Assembly: GCA_959018045.1 (NCBI GenBank)
Contig: CAUEJN010000057.1
Span: 1 to 7,022 of the forward strand
Length of the DNA stretch: 7,022 bases
Direction of reading: 5' to 3'
DNA from: an uncultured Butyricicoccus sp.
GTDB taxonomy: Bacteria; Bacillota; Clostridia; Oscillospirales; Butyricicoccaceae
The first letter of the stretch is position 1. Each line of letters begins with the position of its first letter. The position numbers were made by a program, and so were the translations under genes. Positions 1 through 5,336 of the stretch are shown here, in pieces. The notes beneath the pieces are model-generated. The model worked only from the letters and a program-made list of their open reading frames with translations. It was not told where the DNA came from and did no database searches.

Positions 1-1522
1 GGAGAGACGGGGTCGACTGACTGCTGTCAGAACCCGAATCCGAAGAAGATCCGCTTGTATTGCTGTCCGAACCGGTGTCCGAGCTGCTGCCCGATCCACC
101 GCTCGATTCACTGTCAGAGGAATCCGAGGAGCTATCCTCGCCGCTGCCCGAATTGGACGACGACTCCGAATCGCTGTTATCCGACGAGCTGCTTCCGCTC
201 TCAGACGAGGAGGTATCCTCCGAATCCGAAGTGTCCTCATTGCTGTCGCTGTCCGTGTCTTCGGCGTCCTCGTTTGCCTCTTCCTGTCCGCTGTAATCGT
301 AATAATCCGATTCATCGTCCTCGCTCGAGGTATTCTCGCGGCGCTCGCCGTCCGGCGGGGATCCGATGACATCCAGCGACGTGATGGGCTTATCATACGG
401 GTTAAAGTAGGTGTTTACAAGCTCGAGTGTCTTTTCCTCGTTCGGGAAGAAGAAGGACAGATAAGCGTTGCTGCCTGCATACGAGCTTGCCGGATAGCCC
501 GGCAGAGTAAACATCTGGATGTTTGCGGTATCCACCTGCATTGCCTGGTTTGCCATCCAGACGATCTCACCCAAGGTCAGATCGGTCTTTACATTGTTGA
601 ACACCGCTTCGGCGATGGGCTTTGCCTTGAGAATGTTCTCGGGCTTTAAGATCTGCTCGGCCAGATATTTGAGGAACTCCTGCTGCTTCTGAATACGGCT
701 CTCATCGCCGCCGTCATAGCCCTCGGTTTGCAGATAGGTGTAACCGGGGTCGTTATGACGCCAGCGCAGGAACTCAACGACCCGCTCGCCGTTCATATGC
801 TGCATGCCGGGTTCAAAATAGATATACAGATCCTGTACCGGGTCGTTGTAAATCATCTTAAACGGTACGTTATAATCGATGCCGCCGATGGCGTCAACGA
901 TCTGCGCGATGCCGTCGAAGTTGACGACGATATACTTATCCGGTGTAAATCCGATGACTTTTTTAACTTCCTTGAGGGTATTTTCAATATTCTGATGTGA
1001 ACCGTAAGCCGCGTTGATCTTACGGCTTGCGCCCGTGCGGTTATTGCTGCACATGACGTCACGCGGGATATTGAGCACATTGACCTTATGATTCTTGGTA
1101 TCAAAGCCGACGACCATCATGTTGTCGGTACGGGTCTCATCGATATCGGTTGCGCACACGAGGAAGGTAAAGTAATCGCTGATGCGCTGGCCGGGATCGA
1201 CGGTCACCGCGTCACCATTTTCGGTGTCGACGATGGTCTTGTCGTTCTCGTGTACCTTGATCTCGGGCGGCTTGATAAAGTGCACGGCAGCAAAGGCTGC
1301 GCCCGCAAGCAGAAAAGCGATGATGGCAAAAATCAGCAGAACCATGCTCTTTTTGCTGCTTTTCTTCCCTTCTCCCTTGGTCTTTTTACCGCCTCCTCCA
1401 GCGTCCTGAACATCGGTCAGATGGTAGTCCGGATCGCCGTCATAAGGGGTATAAACGGACACATCTTTTTTCTTCTTGTCTTTTTTGCTCCGTTTGCTGG
1501 CTTTGCTGCCAAAGATCTTCAT
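1..1522 (-). CDS. LytR-CpsA-Psr (LCP) family cell-wall polymer ligase, 3' end missing
   Basis: LCP enzymes are membrane-anchored and transfer undecaprenyl-linked anionic polymers (teichoic acid or capsule type) onto peptidoglycan outside the cell. The frame begins with ATG at 1522 and stays open for 507 codons to the left edge, so the C-terminus is missing. Visible in order: a Lys-rich cytosolic N-terminus (1-59), one transmembrane helix (about 60-82, starting MVLLIFAIIAFLLAG), a short linker, and the LCP domain (about 115-340). The domain has TRTDNMMVVGFD (130-141), NIPRD (151-155), KINAAYG (168-174), FDGIAQIVDAIGGI (202-215) and FLRWRHND (251-258). These carry the Arg and Asp residues expected for pyrophosphate and metal binding. 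Residues 396-507 form a Ser/Asp/Glu-rich tail. The start is 5 bases after the yqeK stop, with GGAG at 1533-1536 inside the end of yqeK. LCP genes often sit between yqeK and rsfS in Clostridia, so rsfS may lie beyond the edge. Which LCP subtype or substrate is unclear. Confidence 0.93.
   Translation of the reverse strand, partial: MKIFGSKASKRSKKDKKKKDVSVYTPYDGDPDYHLTDVQDAGGGGKKTKGEGKKSSKKSMVLLIFAIIAFLLAGAAFAAVHFIKPPEIKVHENDKTIVDTENGDAVTVDPGQRISDYFTFLVCATDIDETRTDNMMVVGFDTKNHKVNVLNIPRDVMCSNNRTGASRKINAAYGSHQNIENTLKEVKKVIGFTPDKYIVVNFDGIAQIVDAIGGIDYNVPFKMIYNDPVQDLYIYFEPGMQHMNGERVVEFLRWRHNDPGYTYLQTEGYDGGDESRIQKQQEFLKYLAEQILKPENILKAKPIAEAVFNNVKTDLTLGEIVWMANQAMQVDTANIQMFTLPGYPASSYAGSNAYLSFFFPNEEKTLELVNTYFNPYDKPITSLDVIGSPPDGERRENTSSEDDESDYYDYSGQEEANEDAEDTDSDSNEDTSDSEDTSSSESGSSSSDNSDSESSSNSGSGEDSSSDSSDSESSGGSGSSSDTGSDSNTSGSSSDSGSDSSQSTPSL
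2..337 (-). other. Ser/Asp/Glu-rich low-complexity tail of the LCP protein
   Basis: Residues 396-507 of the LCP protein, up to the window edge, contain about 47 Ser and 33 Asp/Glu and no Lys or Arg. Tyr appears only near its start (DYYDY, 406-410). Serine is written with mixed codons (TCG, TCC, TCT, AGC, AGT), so this is not a simple DNA tandem repeat. By topology it would lie outside the membrane, probably disordered and strongly acidic. Confidence 0.85.
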
Positions 1523-1527
1523 GCTTT

Positions 1528-2127
1528 TTACACTCCGCTTCCTTCCGCGCCAAACTTGCGCTGTACGCCTTGCCGAATGAGCGCATTGCGGGCAGCCATG
1601 GTGTCGGGATGGATGAGTTTCCCGCGGCCGAGCAGATCGTAGAGCGACTGATCGAAGCAGTACAGCAGCGCTTCATCGATATCGGTCTTGGCCAGTTCTC
1701 TGGCAGGCTCTACGCCGTCAAAATCCCGTGTTTCCTCGATGTAATCGGCAAGATAGATGATTTTGTCGAGCAGCGTCATGTCTGCTTTGCCGGTCGTATG
1801 GCAGGCGATGGCATCGACGATATCCTGCGGTGCGCCGTACTCATGCTGAGCGATGGCGGCGGCTGTTTTGCCGTGCAGCATTTTCCACTCGATTTTTTCG
1901 ATATCACAGGGTATTATACCGTATTTATCGCATAAATACAACTGTTCTTCTTTAGAAAGTCGTTTTGTTATGTCATGCAGCAGCGCCGCGAAAGTGGCTT
2001 TTTCCACGTCCCCGCCGAACCGTTCGGCGAGCATTTTGGCCGCTCGCTCACAGCCGAGCGTATGGGTATAGCGATAGCCGGACAGACGAGATAAGATGGA
2101 CTGTCGTTCGAGTTCTGTACATAACAT
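1528..2127 (-). CDS. yqeK: YqeK, HD-domain symmetrical Ap4A hydrolase
   Basis: Members of this family cleave diadenosine tetraphosphate (Ap4A) symmetrically to two ADP in the cytosol using a di-metal HD centre. The 199-residue length fits. HD-type metal ligands are visible: H22 (in THTLG), H51-D52 (in LLHDITK), H85 (in MLHGKTAA), H110 (in IACHTTG) and D128 (in LADYIE), in the spacing typical of YqeK. The C-terminal ~35 residues, from about LIHPDTMAARNAL onward, form the usual helical end. ATG at 2127 is preceded by AAAGGCGG at 2136-2143, a slightly imperfect Shine-Dalgarno 8 bases upstream that overlaps the nadD stop. The gap to nadD is 15 bases and to the LCP gene 5 bases, so all three are probably co-transcribed. 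Pairing with nadD is the common Firmicutes arrangement. Specificity for Ap4A is inferred from the family. Confidence 0.94.
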   Translation of the reverse strand: MLCTELERQSILSRLSGYRYTHTLGCERAAKMLAERFGGDVEKATFAALLHDITKRLSKEEQLYLCDKYGIIPCDIEKIEWKMLHGKTAAAIAQHEYGAPQDIVDAIACHTTGKADMTLLDKIIYLADYIEETRDFDGVEPARELAKTDIDEALLYCFDQSLYDLLGRGKLIHPDTMAARNALIRQGVQRKFGAEGSGV

Positions 2128-2135
2128 AACAAAAA

Positions 2136-2143
2136 CCGCCTTT
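2136..2143 (-). promoter_or_regulatory. Imperfect Shine-Dalgarno of yqeK
   Basis: AAAGGCGG, one mismatch from AAAGGAGG, lies 8 bases before ATG 2127 and touches the nadD stop codon. It supports the chosen yqeK start and looks weaker than the sites of the neighbouring genes. Confidence 0.6.
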
Positions 2144-2757
2144 CAAACTGTCATTTTATTCGGAAATTTTTCATATAACCGATTTTCCCGGATGTATGCC
2201 GCAACCAGCGGCGGGGTCATTTGTTCAAAGGAGCCGATGCGGCGCACGTCGGTCGACGAGAGCGGAAGCACCGGGGCATCAATGAGCGAAATTTTTGCGT
2301 TCATCGTGTGCCGTAAGAGCTCTGCCTTGTCGCGCAGCGCCTGCTGATCGCTGACATCGCGTGCGACCACAGCCAGACGCGCCAGACGCGCGATCTCCTC
2401 GGGTGCACGCCAGCACACGTCAAAGGACAACAGCATATCGCTGCCAACGATCAGGGTCAGGTCGTCATATCCCGCATCGTGCAGCGCGTGCAGGGTGTCG
2501 ACCGTATAGCTCGCACCGCCGCGGCGCACTTCGATGTCGCACAGCTCGGCCCAGTCATACGGCTCGGCCATCAGGCGCACCATCTCACACCGCTGCTGGG
2601 CCGTCGCGCTGCCCTCGGGAATCTTCTTGTGCGGCGGCAGGTTGGTCGGGATGAAGAGCACCCGGTCCAGTCCGAGTGCCTCCCGCACGTGCTTTGCCGC
2701 AGCCAGATGACCGTTGTGCGGCGGGTTGAACGTCCCGCCGAGCACTCCTGTCTTCAT
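2143..2757 (-). CDS. nadD: Nicotinate-nucleotide adenylyltransferase NadD
   Basis: NadD transfers AMP from ATP to nicotinate mononucleotide to give deamido-NAD, an essential step of NAD synthesis in the cytosol. At 204 residues it is the usual length. The nucleotidyltransferase fold is clear from GGTFNPPHNGH (7-17), containing the HxGH-type motif (H14, H17), then IPTNLPPHK (36-44), ASYTVDTL (82-89), GSDML (105-109) and the C-terminal SSTDVRR (167-173), the equivalent of the ISSTxxR ATP-binding motif. Asn11-Pro12-Pro13 replaces the Asp-Pro-Ile seen in many homologues and is a frequent clostridial variant. ATG at 2757 comes 3 bases after the yhbY stop. GGAGAAG at 2764-2770, lying in the last yhbY codons, serves as the ribosome binding site. 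These positions favour translational coupling to yhbY. Confidence 0.96.
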   Translation of the reverse strand: MKTGVLGGTFNPPHNGHLAAAKHVREALGLDRVLFIPTNLPPHKKIPEGSATAQQRCEMVRLMAEPYDWAELCDIEVRRGGASYTVDTLHALHDAGYDDLTLIVGSDMLLSFDVCWRAPEEIARLARLAVVARDVSDQQALRDKAELLRHTMNAKISLIDAPVLPLSSTDVRRIGSFEQMTPPLVAAYIRENRLYEKFPNKMTV

Positions 2758-2760
2758 CGC

Positions 2761-3060
2761 TTACTTCTCCAGTACGATCTTGCGCTTGTCCGGATCGGAG
2801 GACTGGCGGTACAGTACAAACTTGGTGCCGATGCACTGTACACCGTCGGCTCCGGTCGCCTCGCACAGCGCCTCGGATACGGTCTTGGGCGTGAGCATCG
2901 CGTTTTCGAGCACCTTGCCTTTGACCAGCTCATGGTTCTCCAGCAGAACCTCGAGCTGAGAGATGACACCGTCGGTCACGCCATCCTTGCCGATGTGCAG
3001 GGTGACGGCCAGAGGGTTGGATAACTTGCGCAGGTATGCGCGCTGTTTACTGGTCAGCAT
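2761..3060 (-). CDS. yhbY: YhbY/YqeI-type CRM-domain RNA-binding protein
   Basis: This is a small single-domain CRS1-YhbY (CRM) protein of 99 residues. YhbY associates with pre-50S particles and is thought to help ribosome assembly. The sequence shows the family pattern: MLTSKQRAYLRKL at the start, the basic GxxG loop in HIGKDGVTDGV (G24-K-D-G27), ENHELVKGKVL (41-51) in the second helix/strand region, and VQCIGTKFVLYR (74-85) near the end, followed by a charged tail. The GxxG loop is the expected RNA contact. ATG at 3060 has a strong AGGAGAA site at 3067-3073. The gene follows rdgB by 24 AT-rich bases and its stop is 3 bases before nadD. The yhbY-nadD-yqeK order matches the yqeI-nadD-yqeK block of Bacillus, although aroD and aroE homologues are not present here. 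Confidence 0.94.
   Translation of the reverse strand: MLTSKQRAYLRKLSNPLAVTLHIGKDGVTDGVISQLEVLLENHELVKGKVLENAMLTPKTVSEALCEATGADGVQCIGTKFVLYRQSSDPDKRKIVLEK
2764..2770 (-). promoter_or_regulatory. Shine-Dalgarno of nadD inside yhbY
   Basis: GGAGAAG is formed by the last Leu-Glu-Lys codons of yhbY and ends 6 bases before the nadD ATG. It supports ATG 2757 as the start and coupling of the two genes. Confidence 0.75.
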
Positions 3061-3066
3061 AAATTT

Positions 3067-3073
3067 TTCTCCT
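3067..3073 (-). promoter_or_regulatory. Shine-Dalgarno of yhbY
   Basis: AGGAGAA lies 6 bases before ATG 3060, within the 24-base AT-rich spacer after rdgB. The spacer holds no hairpin or convincing promoter, so yhbY is probably read through from rdgB. Confidence 0.75.
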
Positions 3074-3084
3074 GTTTTCGTAAA

Positions 3085-3666
3085 TTATTTGAGTCGTTTG
3101 CTCAGGGCGTTCGCCAGCTTTTGCAGCGCACGTCCCCGATGGGAAATCTGATTTTTGGTCTGCTGGGACAGCTCGCCAAACGTACAGTCGTATTCGCGTA
3201 CATAGAACAGCGGATCGTAGCCGAAGCCACCCGTGCCGTGCAGCTCGGTCAGGATCTCACCCTCGCACTCGCCGCGCACGTTGATTTCCTGTCCGTCGGG
3301 CAGCACGCAGCAGATTGCGCACACAAACCGTGCCTGCCGCTCGCACTCGTCGATGTGCTCCATGTTCTTGAGCAGGAACAGGTTGCGGTCGTGGTCGGTG
3401 CCCGGGCAGTACCGCGCCGAGTAGACACCCGGTGCGCCGCCCAGCGCGTCAACTTCCAGTCCGGAATCGTCCGCAATAGCGGGCAGTCCGGTGTGTGCAT
3501 GTGCTGCGAGCGCCTTGATCCGCGCGTTCTCCTCGAACGTAGTGCCGTCCTCAGCCGGTTCGGGGGCATCGTCGGGCAGCGCCACAACTTCAATGCCCAA
3601 TCCGCCCAGAATGGCCGACAGCTCGTCCAGTTTCTTCTTGTTATGAGACGCCAATACAAACCGCAT
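3085..3666 (-). CDS. rdgB: RdgB/HAM1 non-canonical purine NTP pyrophosphatase (XTP/dITP diphosphatase)
   Basis: RdgB removes ITP, dITP and XTP from the nucleotide pool by hydrolysing them to monophosphate and pyrophosphate, keeping deaminated purines out of DNA and RNA. The 193-residue protein has the full set of family motifs: SHNKKK (7-12) for triphosphate binding, DGTTFEENARIKA (40-52), ADDSGLEVDALGGAPGVYSA (65-84) with the catalytic Asp pair D66-D67, GGFGYDPLF (146-154) for base recognition, and SHRGRA (175-180). A cysteine-rich strand (RFVCAICC, 113-120) is slightly unusual but lies outside the active-site motifs. ATG at 3666 is 3 bases from the rph stop. Its GGAGGA ribosome site at 3674-3679 is made from the last rph codons. 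The rph-rdgB pair is a well-known bacterial neighbourhood. Confidence 0.96.
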   Translation of the reverse strand: MRFVLASHNKKKLDELSAILGGLGIEVVALPDDAPEPAEDGTTFEENARIKALAAHAHTGLPAIADDSGLEVDALGGAPGVYSARYCPGTDHDRNLFLLKNMEHIDECERQARFVCAICCVLPDGQEINVRGECEGEILTELHGTGGFGYDPLFYVREYDCTFGELSQQTKNQISHRGRALQKLANALSKRLK

Positions 3667-3669
3667 GAT

Positions 3670-4389
3670 TTAGTCCTCCATTGCCGCACGCTGCGCCGCG
3701 CACAGCACTGCGTTGCCCGTGCTGCCCAGTGCCAAAAGCTGGGTCAGCTCGTCCTTGCTGAACGGTCTTCCCTCACCTGTGCCCTGAATCTCGACGAACT
3801 CGCCCGAGCCGGTCATAATGAGGTTGCAGTCCACAATCGCGTGAGAGTCCTCGGCATAATTGAGGTCGAGGACAGCCTCATCCTCGAAAATACCGGCAGA
3901 AACCGCCGATACGGTATCGGTCAGCGGCATCTTTGCGATCACGCCGCTGTCTACCAGCTTCTTGCAGGCAATCCACAGGGCGACATAGCCGCCGGTAATG
4001 GACGCGCAGCGCGTGCCGCCGTCAGCCTGAATGACATCGCAGTCCACCACGATCTGACGCTCGCCTAGCGCCTCGCGATCGACAACCGCGCGCAGCGCAC
4101 GTCCGATCAGACGCTGAATCTCAGCCGAGCGGCCATTGAGCTTGAGCTTGGAAATGTCACGCGGCGAGCGCGTGTTGGTCGCACGCGGCAGCATGGAATA
4201 CTCGGCGGTGACCCAGCCAAGGCCGGTGTCCTTGAGGAAAGGCGGTACCTTCTCCTCGACCGTCGCGTTGCAGATAACCTTAGTGTTGCCGCAGGAAATC
4301 AGTACCGAGCCCTCTGCGTGCATGGTGAAATCCTTGATGATCTGAATGGGGCGCATCTCGTCTGCGCGTCTTCCGTCTGGTCTTGTCAT
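3670..4389 (-). CDS. rph: Ribonuclease PH
   Basis: RNase PH is a phosphorolytic 3'-5' exoribonuclease that trims tRNA precursors, releasing nucleoside diphosphates, and works as a hexameric ring. The 239-residue length is typical. Family landmarks are DGRRADEMRPI (5-15), AEGSVLISCGNTKVIC (25-40), GWVTAEYSMLPRAT (58-71), NGRSAEIQRLIGRALR (85-100), DCDVIQADGGTR (116-127) and the metal-binding acidic stretch LDLNYAEDS (174-182). Arg87 and Thr126-Arg127 match the known phosphate-binding positions. Unlike the truncated enzyme of some E. coli K-12 strains, the C-terminus looks complete. The ATG at 4389 overlaps the ftsY stop in an ATGA arrangement, with GGAGGA at 4399-4404 inside ftsY. Expression is therefore probably coupled to the SRP receptor gene. 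Confidence 0.97.
   Translation of the reverse strand: MTRPDGRRADEMRPIQIIKDFTMHAEGSVLISCGNTKVICNATVEEKVPPFLKDTGLGWVTAEYSMLPRATNTRSPRDISKLKLNGRSAEIQRLIGRALRAVVDREALGERQIVVDCDVIQADGGTRCASITGGYVALWIACKKLVDSGVIAKMPLTDTVSAVSAGIFEDEAVLDLNYAEDSHAIVDCNLIMTGSGEFVEIQGTGEGRPFSKDELTQLLALGSTGNAVLCAAQRAAMED
3674..3679 (-). promoter_or_regulatory. Shine-Dalgarno of rdgB inside rph
   Basis: GGAGGA, 7 bases before the rdgB ATG, is made by the final Met-Glu-Asp codons of rph. It fixes ATG 3666 as the start and indicates that the two genes are read from one message. Confidence 0.8.
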
Positions 4390-5312
4390 GATTCCATATC
4401 CTCCACGGGAGGCAGCAGCGCCTCCAGAAATTCTGAACGATTAAAGTCCATCAGGTCGTCGATGCCCTCACCGACACCGACCAGCTTAACCGGGACACCC
4501 AAACCTGCCGAAATGGCAACCACGATACCGCCCTTGGCCGTGCCGTCGAGCTTGGTCAGGATGATACCGGTGAGCTTTGCCACCTTGTTGAACGACTCGG
4601 CCTGATAAACCGCGTTCTGACCGGTGGTGGCATCCAGCACCAGCAGGGTCTCGCGCGCTGCACCGGGCAGCTCACGATCGATGATGCGGTCGATCTTGCC
4701 CAGCTCGTTCATCAGGTTCTGCTTGTTGTGTAGACGACCCGCAGTATCAATGATGATGACATCCGAGCCGCGCGCCTTGGCTGCCGCGATCGAGTCAAAG
4801 ACGACTGCCGCCGGGTCGGAGCCCTCGCCGTGGCGCACGATGTCGGCGCCTGCGCGCTTGGCCCAGATTTCCAGCTGATCGGCTGCCGCTGCACGGAAGG
4901 TATCGGCCGCCGACAGCATGACCTTCTTGCCCTCTGCCACATAGCGGGAAGCGATCTTGCCGATGGACGTAGTCTTGCCCACGCCGTTGACACCGATGAC
5001 CAGAATGACCGCCGGCTTGGTGTCCAGATGCAGCTCGGTGTCGTGATCCATCATGTCGGACAGCACGTCCTTGAGCACACAGCGCAGCGCAAGCGGAGTG
5101 TCGATGCGCTGATGCTTTGCGATATCCTCCACTTTTTTAGTGGCCTCGGCTGCGACCGTCGCACCGATGTCGGACAGAATGAGCGCCTCTTCGAGCTGCT
5201 CGAGCGAGTCGGCATCGATCTTGACGAAGGTGCTCATGATGTCGCTGAACTGCTCGCTCACCGCATCGGTGGTGCGCTTGAGTCCCTGTTTGATCTTATC
5301 AAAGAATCCCAT
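4386..5312 (-). CDS. ftsY: Signal recognition particle receptor FtsY
   Basis: FtsY is the membrane-associated SRP GTPase that docks Ffh-ribosome complexes at the Sec translocon. At 308 residues it has the short Firmicutes form: a brief amphipathic start (MGFFDKIKQGLKRTT) in place of the long acidic A domain of E. coli, then the helical N domain (about 20-95) with the ALILSDIG motif (43-50), then the G domain. GTPase motifs are GVNGVGKTT (G1, 107-115), DTFRAAAADQL (G2/insertion region, 137-147), DTAGR (G3, 189-193), TKLDGTAKGG (G4, 253-262) and GVGEGIDDL (G5, 279-287). ATG at 5312 has an AAAGGAG site at 5320-5326, 7 bases upstream. It follows smc by 24 bases, as in the widespread smc-ftsY pair, but is followed by rph and not by ylxM-ffh. 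Confidence 0.97.
   Translation of the reverse strand: MGFFDKIKQGLKRTTDAVSEQFSDIMSTFVKIDADSLEQLEEALILSDIGATVAAEATKKVEDIAKHQRIDTPLALRCVLKDVLSDMMDHDTELHLDTKPAVILVIGVNGVGKTTSIGKIASRYVAEGKKVMLSAADTFRAAAADQLEIWAKRAGADIVRHGEGSDPAAVVFDSIAAAKARGSDVIIIDTAGRLHNKQNLMNELGKIDRIIDRELPGAARETLLVLDATTGQNAVYQAESFNKVAKLTGIILTKLDGTAKGGIVVAISAGLGVPVKLVGVGEGIDDLMDFNRSEFLEALLPPVEDMES
4399..4404 (-). promoter_or_regulatory. Shine-Dalgarno of rph inside ftsY
   Basis: GGAGGA lies 9 bases before the rph ATG and is formed by codons near the ftsY C-terminus (Val-Glu-Asp-Met-Glu-Ser-stop). With the 4-base ATGA stop/start overlap it supports ATG 4389 as the rph start and suggests re-initiation by ribosomes finishing ftsY. 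Confidence 0.8.
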
Positions 5313-5319
5313 ATTTTTA

Positions 5320-5326
5320 CTCCTTT
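5320..5326 (-). promoter_or_regulatory. Shine-Dalgarno of ftsY
   Basis: AAAGGAG lies 7 bases before ATG 5312 in the 24-base spacer after smc. No terminator hairpin is seen in this spacer, which agrees with smc-ftsY co-transcription. Confidence 0.78.
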
Positions 5327-5336
5327 ACGGATATTT

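Noticed and set aside
17..30. Small inverted repeat (5-base arms, 4-base loop) considered as a terminator
   Set aside because: The stem is too short, has no following U-run in either direction, and lies inside the open LCP frame.
55..369. Short plus-strand frames rich in Ser/Leu/Glu or Pro/Arg/Cys at the left edge
   Set aside because: They are mirror readings of the Ser/Asp-rich LCP tail and have no independent support.
3121..4068. 315-codon open frame on the plus strand, antisense to rdgB and rph
   Set aside because: It lies opposite two genes with complete family motifs, has no recognisable domain or good ribosome site, and is explained by G+C-biased third codon positions on the other strand.
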